Virus record (IMG/VR): IMGVR_UViG_3300032285_005160
Coordinates: 1-47,631 of that record
Source of the DNA: a virus
Reading direction: 5' to 3' (one strand)
Length of the DNA stretch: 47,631 nucleotides
The notes under the pieces: model-generated
Told to the model about the DNA's origin: nothing
The model's database searches: none
Seen by the model: only the letters and a program-made list of their open reading frames with translations
In this document: in pieces, positions 7,042 through 14,453 of the stretch
Layout of the letters: the number at the start of each line of letters is the position of its first letter
How positions within the stretch are numbered: position 1 is the first letter of the stretch
Made by a program: the position numbers and the translations under genes

Positions 7042-8240
7042 TGAAACATGGCGTAATAATACCACTTATAGGTGGAATGGCAATTGGAGCATCTAGAGCT
7101 CTAGAAGAACAACCTAGTTGGGCTGTATCTTGGAATGATTTTGCCACTAATGAAGAAAATTTCAAAGAATATTATAAAGGAGTTCCTTTTAGAACTCTAG
7201 ATAATGAAAATATAGATAATATATCTTTAAAAGATGATATATTTAAAAATACAATGATTGTTAGTGCTGTACCTCCATGTGCTGGATTATCTCGTCTTAA
7301 TCCAACTATTGGTAATCATACTGCTAATGAAGAAAAAGATTATAAGTCTAATAAATGGATGTATATGGCTAGTTCTTTAATTTTAAGAGAAATTAGACCA
7401 AAAGTCATGATATTTGAAAATGCACCAGGACTTATGCAAAATTTTGGCAGATGGGTTCGAGAACAAGCAATCAATATAGGAAAAAAACATGGATACAGTA
7501 CTTCTTTTGTATATACAGGCTCAACCTTACATGGTTTACCTCAAAATCGTAAAAGATCTTTTGCATTTTTTTGGGATTCACAATATGCTCCTAACTTTAA
7601 TTGGTATAATAAACCACATTTATCTCCTGAAGAATATTTAAAAAAAGAATTTAAAAATTATAAAGATACTCCAGAACATAAAATATCAGTTGTTAAAGAA
7701 GAATTTAAAGATACTGTTTATTATGATTTCTATTCAGATAAATATGGTAAAGATTGGCGTGATGTTATGAAATCTAAATCTTCAAAAGAAAAAGTTATTT
7801 CTATGGAATACTTTTTATTTGAACAGAATTTACAAGATGAATTTATTGAAAAATATAAATCTAATCCTAAACATCAAAAAGAAGTAAAACATATAGAATG
7901 GGCTAAATATAAAAAATCAATCGGAAAAGGTTGGTGGAATTCTTCTTCTCATTTTTATTGTAATAATGAAGCTTATAATGCTATTACTATGAGAGCTCCT
8001 AATATGCTTCATCCAACTGAAGATCGTCATTTAACTATTCGTGAACATATGTATTTAATGGGTTTACCTCATGATTTTCATTTACAAAATACTTATTATA
8101 ATGCTATTTTTCAAAATGTTCCTGTTAATACTGCTGCTGATTGGACATCCTTTGCACGTGATTTCGTAGAAGGAAAAACAACTTCTAGTGGAAGCCAAGT
8201 TGTATATGGTGATAATTTTAAACAAAAACAGTGGACATAA
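7041..8240 (+). CDS. Cytosine-C5 DNA methyltransferase, divergent
   Basis: A 399-residue C5-MTase. Motif I is IIPLIGGMAIGASRALE; motif IV is SAVPPCAGLSRLN with nucleophile C80, differing from the usual PPCQGFS; motif VI is ENA at 126-128; motif VIII is LPQNRKRSFAFFW (Q168); motif IX/X is seen as HLTIREHMYLMGLPHDF and NVPVNTAADW near the end. It methylates C5 of cytosine from S-adenosylmethionine in a recognition site that cannot be read. As last gene of the sugar operon it could create the base on which further modification is built, or protect against restriction. No cognate restriction endonuclease gene is seen in the operon. Confidence 0.82.
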   Translation: MKHGVIIPLIGGMAIGASRALEEQPSWAVSWNDFATNEENFKEYYKGVPFRTLDNENIDNISLKDDIFKNTMIVSAVPPCAGLSRLNPTIGNHTANEEKDYKSNKWMYMASSLILREIRPKVMIFENAPGLMQNFGRWVREQAINIGKKHGYSTSFVYTGSTLHGLPQNRKRSFAFFWDSQYAPNFNWYNKPHLSPEEYLKKEFKNYKDTPEHKISVVKEEFKDTVYYDFYSDKYGKDWRDVMKSKSSKEKVISMEYFLFEQNLQDEFIEKYKSNPKHQKEVKHIEWAKYKKSIGKGWWNSSSHFYCNNEAYNAITMRAPNMLHPTEDRHLTIREHMYLMGLPHDFHLQNTYYNAIFQNVPVNTAADWTSFARDFVEGKTTSSGSQVVYGDNFKQKQWT

Positions 8241-8265
8241 AAAAAAAATAAAAATAAATTAAAAA

Positions 8266-8277
8266 CATAAATATATA
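8266..8277 (+). promoter_or_regulatory. Late-promoter-like CATAAATATATA
   Basis: CATAAATATATA, also found at 18149-18160 and, as CATAAATATAT, before the minus-strand gene at 1-262. It lies in a 65-nt A/T-only gap after the methyltransferase and 28 nt before the ATG at 8306, with GAGGTAA between. Spacing suits a start of transcription near 8283 and a short leader carrying the Shine-Dalgarno. One base from T4 TATAAATA. Confidence 0.4.
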
Positions 8278-8305
8278 TTATAAATTTATGAGGTAAATTA
8301 AAAAA

Positions 8306-8728
8306 ATGAAAAATTTTCAATATTATTTAGAAATGGTAAATAGAAATATCATTAACGAAGCTGAAATGATGAAAGCTGAAGAAGCATATGATATGTTATT
8401 AAAAGAAATCCCTGCTAATGCTTCAAAACAACAAATAAAAAATATTCTTGAAGATCCTAATTTAGGTTTTTATGAACTTCTTTTTTCTATAGTTAAAGAT
8501 CCTGAATATACATATTTATGTGCTCAGAATATTATTAAATGTAGATGGGATGATGAAGATATAAAAAATGTCATTCCTGTTCGAGAAAAGAAGACTCCTA
8601 ATGAAAAAAACGTTATTGATGATGCTCTTAATATTTTAGCAAAAAGTCCTAAATATAAAGAATTACATGATGATTTATTAACACAAGAGCAGATAAAAGA
8701 AGCAAAAAAAAGAAATCCAAGATTATAA
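8306..8728 (+). CDS. Putative internal head protein with capsid-targeting-like N-terminus
   Basis: MKNFQYYLEMVNRNIINEAE has F4, Y7, L8, E9 and an I-N-E|A site at residues 16-19 that fits the T4 gp21 prohead-protease rule ((I/L)-x-E followed by a small residue). The 140-residue protein is otherwise helical and charged, with no known domain. GAGGTAAATT precedes the start. It is followed after 7 nt by an exported nuclease. If the tag works as in T4, the protein would be packaged in the head and processed; this is inference. Confidence 0.7.
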   Translation: MKNFQYYLEMVNRNIINEAEMMKAEEAYDMLLKEIPANASKQQIKNILEDPNLGFYELLFSIVKDPEYTYLCAQNIIKCRWDDEDIKNVIPVREKKTPNEKNVIDDALNILAKSPKYKELHDDLLTQEQIKEAKKRNPRL

Positions 8729-8735
8729 AAAATAA

Positions 8736-9275
8736 ATGATAAAAAAAATAATTTTAATTTTAATTCTCTCTTGTTCAGTTTTATTTGGACAAGAGAAATA
8801 TTCTCGTGATAAATTTGGTACTGGATGGAATACTTTTAAAGGTTGTATTACTGTTCGCGAACATGTTTTGATTATTAATACTAAAGATATAATTACGATG
8901 GATTCTAAAAACTGTACTTTATTAAGTGGCGAGTGGTATTCTATTTGGGAAAATAAACATTTTACTGATCCGCGTGATATGGATATAGATCACACTGTTC
9001 CCTTAAAATGGGCTTATCAACATGGAGCTGATAAATGGACCCCTAAACAAAGAAATGATTATGCTAATAATTATGTTGATCAATATCATTTAGTTCCATT
9101 ATCTGCTCATAGTAATCGTTCTAAAAGTGACAAAGGTCCAGATGAGTGGATGCCTTCTTATAATCGTTGTTTATATATTAAAACTTTTACTAATATAGTA
9201 TCAAAATATAAATTAACTCTTAGTTCTTTAGAAAAAAATAATTTTAACAATATACAAAAAAAAGAGTGTAAATGA
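8736..9275 (+). CDS. Exported HNH nuclease (DUF1524/GmrSD-C-like)
   Basis: Starts with a signal peptide (MIKKIILILILSCSVLFGQ, 19 residues; a lipobox at C13 is possible but weak). The rest fits secreted HNH nucleases of the DUF1524 type: YSRDKFGTGW, TVREHVLI, then DMDIDHTVPLKWA with D85-H86 as the HNH core, WTPKQRNDYANN, and SAHSNRSKSDKGPDEWMPSYNRC with N127 as second metal ligand. Four cysteines after the signal (about 37, 60, 145, 178) could form disulfides, as expected outside the cytoplasm. A periplasmic nuclease made by a phage could cut incoming rival DNA or extracellular DNA. Weak ribosome-binding site; it follows the tagged gene by 7 nt. Confidence 0.78.
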   Translation: MIKKIILILILSCSVLFGQEKYSRDKFGTGWNTFKGCITVREHVLIINTKDIITMDSKNCTLLSGEWYSIWENKHFTDPRDMDIDHTVPLKWAYQHGADKWTPKQRNDYANNYVDQYHLVPLSAHSNRSKSDKGPDEWMPSYNRCLYIKTFTNIVSKYKLTLSSLEKNNFNNIQKKECK

Positions 9276-9304
9276 TTTTTTTTTAAAAAAAATAAAAAAA
9301 AATC
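9274..9304. repeat. A/T-only inverted repeat between nuclease and tagged gene
   Basis: GA followed by nine T (9274-9284) and nine A followed by TC (9294-9304) form a perfect 11-bp inverted repeat with a 9-nt loop. It starts in the stop codon of the nuclease gene. It could act as a weak transcript end in either direction, but it lacks a G+C stem. Confidence 0.35.
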
Positions 9305-9340
9305 GTAAAAATATTTTTATATATAAGAGGGAAAGACAAT

Positions 9341-9565
9341 ATGCTAGAATTTAAAAAATATTTAAAACAAATTAAGAATGATTATACAGAATCTGAAATC
9401 AATCAAATTGAAAATCAATTTCTTCAAAAAGAACAAGAGTATCTTTTAGCAGAAGAATCTTTTTATCAAGAAAAACAAAAATTTGATAAAATTAAAGATA
9501 AATTTTTAAAAGAAAAAAGAAATTTTAATGAATTTATTAATAATGTAAGAGTTATTTCTGAATAA
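9341..9565 (+). CDS. Short coiled-coil protein with capsid-tag-like start
   Basis: 74 residues, starting MLEFKKYLKQIKND with F4, Y7 and L8 in the same register as the capsid-tag group but with Lys in place of E9 and no clear cleavage site. The remainder is one long Glu/Lys/Gln-rich helix with heptad spacing (NQIENQFLQKEQEYLLAEES..), probably a coiled coil. ATATAAGAGGGAAAGACAAT precedes the ATG, giving a good Shine-Dalgarno. It lies just upstream of the speD-like pair. Function unknown. Confidence 0.6.
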   Translation: MLEFKKYLKQIKNDYTESEINQIENQFLQKEQEYLLAEESFYQEKQKFDKIKDKFLKEKRNFNEFINNVRVISE

Positions 9566-9598
9566 ATAGTTTTTTAATCAGGGGGAAAATGAAAAGGA

Positions 9599-9967
9599 TT
9601 GGAAAAGGAAGAGTACTTTGCTGAAGGCGAGCACGTCATTGCTGATTTATGGGATTGTGAGAATAACATTCTTAATGATTCTGAAAAAATAAAAGAACTA
9701 TTAAAATTGGCCTCCATTGAAAGTGGAGCCACCCCACTTAAATATTTAGATCATAAATTTGAACCACAAGGATTAACTGGAATTTGGATTTTATCAGAAT
9801 CTCATTGTTCAGTTCATACATATCCAGAAATAGGATATGGTCATTTTGATATTTTTACTTGCGGAAATCAATGTAAACCAATTAACGGTATTTATTTATT
9901 AGTAAAAATATTAAAACCAAAAACTAAAAAAATAATAACAATGAGTAGAGGAAAAATTAATGAATAA
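9599..9967 (+). CDS. speD: S-adenosylmethionine decarboxylase-like proenzyme (pyruvoyl), first of two
   Basis: A 122-residue prokaryotic-type SpeD. GEHVIADLWDC (10-20) is the family's first strand. The self-cleavage site is LSESHCSVHTYPE with E67|S68, S68 becoming the pyruvoyl group; H73 and C88 (DIFTCG) are the other catalytic residues. SpeD removes CO2 from S-adenosylmethionine for spermidine synthesis; some homologues have been reported to act on arginine or ornithine. The open frame starts at TTG 9599; a better-placed ATG (9589, behind GGGGG) is out of frame, so the true start is uncertain. It overlaps the second speD-like gene by 8 bp. Confidence 0.85.
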   Translation: MEKEEYFAEGEHVIADLWDCENNILNDSEKIKELLKLASIESGATPLKYLDHKFEPQGLTGIWILSESHCSVHTYPEIGYGHFDIFTCGNQCKPINGIYLLVKILKPKTKKIITMSRGKINE

Positions 9968-10331
9968 TAGAGCTTGGGGATTGTCATGCGCTTTTGATTT
10001 TAACGGAGCGAATAAGCAAAAAATTAGTGATCCATCTACTGTAAAACAATTTATTAAAGAATTATGTGATGCAATTAAAATGAAAATGTATGGTGAAACT
10101 TGGATTGAAAAGTTTGCTTCTCATGATGAAAAATTATTTGGTATTACAGTTTTACAAGCGATAGAAACGAGCTCTATAACAGCTCATTTTGCTGAAAATA
10201 TAGGAGAAATATATTTAGATGTTTTTTCTTGTGCTGAGTATGATCCAGAAGTTGTTTTAAAATTTACTGAAAATTTCTTTTCTTGTAAAGGTAAAATAAT
10301 TAATAACTCTGAACGAGGTGTTTCTTTTTAA
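9960..10331 (+). CDS. Second, divergent SpeD-family pyruvoyl decarboxylase
   Basis: 123 residues. WGLSCAFDFNGANK and the C-terminal half align with SpeD: QAIETSSITAHFAENIGEIY, then LDVFSCAEYD. Against the upstream enzyme, the pyruvoyl serine is S71, the histidine H76 and the cysteine C91, all kept, but the residue before the serine is Thr70 instead of Glu. An active autoprocessing enzyme is therefore likely, with altered substrate choice possible: SpeD homologues turned into arginine or ornithine decarboxylases are known. Translationally coupled to the first gene (ATG within its last codons). Together the two could give a two-step polyamine route. Confidence 0.75.
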   Translation: MNNRAWGLSCAFDFNGANKQKISDPSTVKQFIKELCDAIKMKMYGETWIEKFASHDEKLFGITVLQAIETSSITAHFAENIGEIYLDVFSCAEYDPEVVLKFTENFFSCKGKIINNSERGVSF

Positions 10332-10334
10332 AAA

Positions 10335-10919
10335 ATGTGTTTAAACGATCAAATAGAAGAGATAATTGTTTTAATAAAAGATTTTAAAGGAGATTCATTA
10401 ATTATGAATTTTTTAAAATCTTGGGAAAATAATTTATCTCTAATAAAAAATAAAATAAAAAAAGATGAATTATCAAAAGAAGATAACCAAGAAATACAAA
10501 AAATAAGTTCAGAAATTATTAATTCATTAATTTTAAAATGGTCTATTCCTCATGAAAAATTAGAAAAACTTTTAAACATTTTATCATATAAAAATCATGT
10601 AATTGAAAGAATTCAATATAATGAAAAAAAAATAGATGAAACATCTATAATAGAAGAAATAAATAGTATAGTAAAAACATTAAAAAAATATAATAACAAT
10701 AAATTAGTAATAGAATTTATTGATTTTTGGAATGAAAATTCAGTTTTTATAAAAAAGAAAATACAAAAAGATGAATTATCTATTGATGATATAAAAGAAA
10801 TAAAAAATATTATTAACGAAGTTATAGATTCATTATCTTTTTATTTTATTATTCCTCATAAAGAATTAGAAAAATTATTAAATATTTTAAAGATTAAAAA
10901 TAATTTACTTAGAAAATAA
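10335..10919 (+). CDS. Helical protein made of two tandem repeats
   Basis: 194 residues consisting of two copies of an about 80-residue unit (about 9-87 and 110-190). Corresponding stretches include KKDELSKEDNQEIQKI against QKDELSIDDIKEIKNI, and IPHEKLEKLLNIL against IPHKELEKLLNIL. Each copy is Lys/Ile/Asn-rich and predicted helical. No known domain recognised. It begins 3 nt after the second speD-like gene, without a clear Shine-Dalgarno, and its stop codon abuts the stop of the convergent terminase gene with no base between. Confidence 0.65.
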   Translation: MCLNDQIEEIIVLIKDFKGDSLIMNFLKSWENNLSLIKNKIKKDELSKEDNQEIQKISSEIINSLILKWSIPHEKLEKLLNILSYKNHVIERIQYNEKKIDETSIIEEINSIVKTLKKYNNNKLVIEFIDFWNENSVFIKKKIQKDELSIDDIKEIKNIINEVIDSLSFYFIIPHKELEKLLNILKIKNNLLRK

Positions 10920-12746
10920 TTACATATCATGAAACTCTTTCCATTCTCGAAGAGATTCAGGATCAACAGAATAACCAGCCATTAAATTTTTAAGTTCCCT
11001 TTCCCTAGATGGATCAGTACTAAAAATATCGTTTCCAAAATGATTACTTCTTATTAATTCAGCTTCATATTCAACTCTTTGCATGAATTCATCTCCGTAA
11101 TCTGACATGTTTTGAGTATTGAAAAATATTTCTCTTAAAAAAGAAAATTGAGCGAGAGACATAACTAAGTCATCATGATTACCTTGACTAGCACCTAATT
11201 TACCATTATCTAAAAAAGCAAAAGTTCTAATTTCATTAATAGTTCTTATAGAATTAATTTTTATTTCTTTATTTGTTAAAGCACTTTGAAGATTTGCTAA
11301 CATACTTCCTCTGTTTCCACTAGTAACTGGAAATCCTTCTATGTATGTGCTTTTTGCTCTTCTATGTAAATAGAAGTTTTCATATTTTAGTGTTTCGTAA
11401 AAATAAGAACAAAGTGGAGCTCCAAGTGAGTTTCTTTCTATAGATAATTTAGCATTATTGTAATATTCTGCTAATGTTTTAATTATCATTTTAAAATCTT
11501 CGAGTGAAACCTTATTGGAATAAAATTCAGCAACCTGTTCGTAAGTTTCTAAATCAATTACTTGAATAGCACTATAGTCATTACCAACACCTGCAGCAAC
11601 GTCAGCTGTAATTCCATATTCTTTTTTCTCTAAAGGATTCATCCAAACCCATAAACTTTTTATATAACCGATAGAAGGATCAAAGTTTTCTTTGGCTTTA
11701 ACTAATGAGTCAATATTTTTAGCATATCCTTCCTCATCCACATCTTCTGGTTTTAAAAAATCAGTTCTCATTGGTTTAGTTGGATTTAATTCAGCAATAA
11801 CATATTCTGGAAAAAATGAATTATCCATCGATGAATTCATTCGTCCTTCGATTTCTACAGCATATTTTTTTGGACCAAGAGTTTCTAACATACTCTTTCG
11901 CCAATTTTTATCATTATATTCTGGAATATCTTCTGTAAAAACTGAAAGAATTTTAAAATCAGATTCACCGTGTAATGAATTTTTATATAATCTTACATAT
12001 TCATTATTATCACTTTCAACTAAAGGAAATGTTGAAATAATAAATAATTGAGATGGAATAGAAGCATTAGTAAAAGGAGTTAAAAATCCCATAGAAAGAG
12101 AAGGAACTGCGGCTGAAAGTATTTTATCAGCATTATTAAGAAAAGCAAACTCATCTAGAATAACTGAGGTTGATGAACGTCCTCTAAGGGCATCAGGAGT
12201 TCCTGGTAAAGCTGTAAATTTACTATTATTTTTAAATTTAATACTTGTTTTCGCTCCTTCTAATAAAGGTGTTTTTAACCAAGCAGGTAAATTATTATAC
12301 ATAAAAGTAACTCTACTAAGTACATCAGTAGATTCTCTAGATCCTAATGAAAGTATAAAAGAATTAGTATTTCCATAAAAAAGAGCACGCCATAAAAAAT
12401 AAGTAGAAACAAAGGTTGTTGCTCCAATTTGACGTACTTTCTTAGAAATAAAACGAGTTCCAGTTAAGAATTTAACAGCAGCGATTTTCTGCCAATTATA
12501 CATTGATTCTGACATAGAAACTTTTCCTCTCGTTGGATGAGGAACATAACCAAAAGCACGAGTAAAAAATAAAAAAGCACTTTTATCATCTATATTAGTA
12601 CATTCTTTAACTACAGCCTTTACTGTACTCATGTGAGGATTTTCTAAATCACCTAATTGCTGTAATTTATAATCAATATTTTTACACATTTTTTCAGATA
12701 ATAATAAATCTGAATTATACTGTTCTCTAAATAATTCTTCTTCCAT
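10920..12746 (-). CDS. Large terminase subunit (T4 gp17-like)
   Basis: 608 residues; packages DNA into the prohead and cuts concatemers. The ATPase has a Walker A-like VRQIGATTF (104-112), Walker B VILDEF (195-200) and a coupling segment IISTFP (236-241). The nuclease domain has D382 in ITADVAAGVGNDYS, E437 in IERN and D525/D526 in GNHDD, the acid triad of gp17. The P-loop lacks the usual GK(T/S) lysine, having Ala, so an arginine or lysine earlier in the loop must serve, as in lambda-type terminases. Its start overlaps the stop of the upstream gene by one base (TAATG). Lacks inteins or introns. Confidence 0.9.
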   Translation of the reverse strand: MEEELFREQYNSDLLLSEKMCKNIDYKLQQLGDLENPHMSTVKAVVKECTNIDDKSAFLFFTRAFGYVPHPTRGKVSMSESMYNWQKIAAVKFLTGTRFISKKVRQIGATTFVSTYFLWRALFYGNTNSFILSLGSRESTDVLSRVTFMYNNLPAWLKTPLLEGAKTSIKFKNNSKFTALPGTPDALRGRSSTSVILDEFAFLNNADKILSAAVPSLSMGFLTPFTNASIPSQLFIISTFPLVESDNNEYVRLYKNSLHGESDFKILSVFTEDIPEYNDKNWRKSMLETLGPKKYAVEIEGRMNSSMDNSFFPEYVIAELNPTKPMRTDFLKPEDVDEEGYAKNIDSLVKAKENFDPSIGYIKSLWVWMNPLEKKEYGITADVAAGVGNDYSAIQVIDLETYEQVAEFYSNKVSLEDFKMIIKTLAEYYNNAKLSIERNSLGAPLCSYFYETLKYENFYLHRRAKSTYIEGFPVTSGNRGSMLANLQSALTNKEIKINSIRTINEIRTFAFLDNGKLGASQGNHDDLVMSLAQFSFLREIFFNTQNMSDYGDEFMQRVEYEAELIRSNHFGNDIFSTDPSRERELKNLMAGYSVDPESLREWKEFHDM

Positions 12747-13111
12747 TATTTAAAATCATCTATGTTAATAGGTTTCATAATCATCCCAGCACTTTCTTTT
12801 GCAGCATCAAGTGTCATTTTAGCTGTTAATATTTTAGTTAGTGTATTAATAGGATGTTCAAGAGCTCTAGAACTATCAATAACTAATTTCATAGAATCAT
12901 TAGTTGCTTTTTCTAAAACTCCATCTTCACTAATAGTAGAATCTTCTTCGTGATGATTTTCCATTAATCCTTTAAAATAATTATGATTATCTAAAGCTTT
13001 TTGTCGAGTCTCTTCAAAAACACGAAGAGTCTGTTCTAATAAATCAGCAAGACGATTAAGTACTACAGCTATATCAGCTTCTTCGTGTTTTTTTATTTCA
13101 TTTGGTTTCAT
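12746..13111 (-). CDS. Candidate small terminase subunit
   Basis: 121 residues, almost wholly helical, with a long amphipathic N-terminal helix pair (DIAVVLNRLADLLEQTLRVF) suited to oligomer formation. No convincing DNA-binding helix-turn-helix can be read. The call rests on its place directly upstream of the large terminase with a one-base stop/start overlap, and on its size. T4 gp16 is 164 residues and also mostly helical. It overlaps the preceding gene by 4 bp. It could instead be an unrelated packaging or head accessory protein. Confidence 0.45.
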   Translation of the reverse strand: MKPNEIKKHEEADIAVVLNRLADLLEQTLRVFEETRQKALDNHNYFKGLMENHHEEDSTISEDGVLEKATNDSMKLVIDSSRALEHPINTLTKILTAKMTLDAAKESAGMIMKPINIDDFK

Positions 13112-13767
13112 TTTATTTTTCTACTCATTAAACCTTTTTCAGTTGCCTCTATATTCCAATCATAATACCAATCATTAAAAATAAAAATAGAACCTAATAA
13201 TCTAAAAGGAGAATTTTTAATGTACTTTTTTCTTAAATTAATAAATCTATTGATTTTATTTACTTGATTTTTAGATTTATTAATTTGATAATCAATAACA
13301 GTTAATTTTCCTTTAAAATAATTAGTTTCTAAATAATATTCTATTGAGCCTAAATGCCATGATATTTTTATTATAAAAGGAAGTTCTAATGGCTTATCTT
13401 TTTGATCTAAAACCTTATCTTTCATTTTGTTTTCTATTTTACGTTTTATATATCTTAAAATAGATAATACGTTGCTGTTTTTTATTTCTATAAATTCTTT
13501 ATCAGTTTCAAACTGTTGTTGTCCTTCTTCTTTAGGTAAATTAACAAAATCATTATCTTTGATTTCTTCAAATTTTTGAGATTCATTTAAACCTAAATCG
13601 CTATATCCAAAAGTAATAGAAATATTTTTAATATCTTTAATTATCGAATATGTTCTAACAATTTCTCGTATATTTTTAATATCTTCTAATTCTTCTTTTT
13701 CATCAACGATTTTATCTTGTTCGAAAATATTCATTAATATTTTATATAAATTATCTTTTTTAGCCAT
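13108..13767 (-). CDS. Hypothetical protein in terminase operon
   Basis: 219 residues, Lys/Ile/Asn/Glu-rich, not recognised. The C-terminal part has an aromatic cluster (SWHLGSIEYYLETNYFKG, about 136-153; FNDWYYDWNIEATEKG, about 197-212) suggesting a folded beta-containing domain, while the first 60 residues are helical. It lies between the gp55-like sigma factor (gap 3 nt) and the small terminase candidate (4-bp overlap), so it is made with late-transcription and packaging proteins. In T4 late genes are also helped by a co-activator (gp33), but no resemblance is seen. Confidence 0.55.
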   Translation of the reverse strand: MAKKDNLYKILMNIFEQDKIVDEKEELEDIKNIREIVRTYSIIKDIKNISITFGYSDLGLNESQKFEEIKDNDFVNLPKEEGQQQFETDKEFIEIKNSNVLSILRYIKRKIENKMKDKVLDQKDKPLELPFIIKISWHLGSIEYYLETNYFKGKLTVIDYQINKSKNQVNKINRFINLRKKYIKNSPFRLLGSIFIFNDWYYDWNIEATEKGLMSRKIK

Positions 13768-13770
13768 ATA

Positions 13771-14448
13771 TTATTTTTTGGATTCCTCTTCTATCTGGTT
13801 TATTATTTTTTTAATACTTTGAATCTTTTTAAGATTAGCAAAAAAAGCATGACATAACGATGGTGAAAAGGTATAAGTAGAAGCATATTCAATAAAATTT
13901 TTCTTAATAAATTTTTTTCCGTTATTTATCTTCCAATATTCTATAAACACTTTACTTAGTTTTTCCATTTTAGATTTTCCTAAGAAAAAGACTTCTATTT
14001 CATCGAAAATATATTGCATTAAAAAGAAATTATCATTATATTCTAAATAAGAAAAATCATTATTATTAATAATTTTTTCAAAATCAAGATCAGAGATACG
14101 ATTATTTTTTTTAGATTGATTAATTGTATGCCATGTTAAATTCTTTTTTACAACAGTAGTAATAAAATTAAAAATAGAACCTCGTTCTGGAACCCATTGC
14201 TGTTTAATTATACTTTTATAAACCTCAATTCTTCCAACTTGAAAAAGATCTTCTGGATCTCCAAAAGAATATAATTTAAATTTTGGTGAAAAAATAACTC
14301 CATTAATTATTCTATCTATATACTTAACATAAAATTTAGACATAGTTCTTTCAGCTTTACGATTCATATTTTTTCCGCATTCACTTTCTTTAAGAAACAG
14401 ATATAAGAGATCCTCCATTTCTTGCCTTCCTTTTTTATCTATATACAT
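13771..14448 (-). CDS. Late-transcription sigma factor (T4 gp55-like)
   Basis: 225 residues. The core GDPEDLFQVGRIEVYKSIIK (63-82) followed by WVPERGSIFNFITTVVKKNL (85-104) matches sigma region 2: the acidic DLxQxG helix that contacts RNA polymerase beta' and the 'P..GS.F..F' helix that opens and reads the -10. T4 gp55 (185 residues) has the same short sigma-70-like layout and reads TATAAATA. No region 4 is obvious, again like gp55. Several TATAAATA or CATAAATA elements occur in this window. The listed ATG has TGGAG at 8 nt; a second in-frame ATG at 14418 has GGAAGG and could be the true start. Confidence 0.75.
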   Translation of the reverse strand: MYIDKKGRQEMEDLLYLFLKESECGKNMNRKAERTMSKFYVKYIDRIINGVIFSPKFKLYSFGDPEDLFQVGRIEVYKSIIKQQWVPERGSIFNFITTVVKKNLTWHTINQSKKNNRISDLDFEKIINNNDFSYLEYNDNFFLMQYIFDEIEVFFLGKSKMEKLSKVFIEYWKINNGKKFIKKNFIEYASTYTFSPSLCHAFFANLKKIQSIKKIINQIEEESKK

Positions 14449-14453
14449 TATAA

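Noticed and set aside
8736-8774. Lipoprotein signal in the exported nuclease
   Set aside because: The residue two before C13 is Leu and the hydrophobic core before it is short, so an ordinary signal peptide is preferred.
9708-9731. G+C-richer hairpin inside the first speD
   Set aside because: A 7-8 bp imperfect stem within conserved coding sequence, with no nearby start, stop or T run to give it a role.
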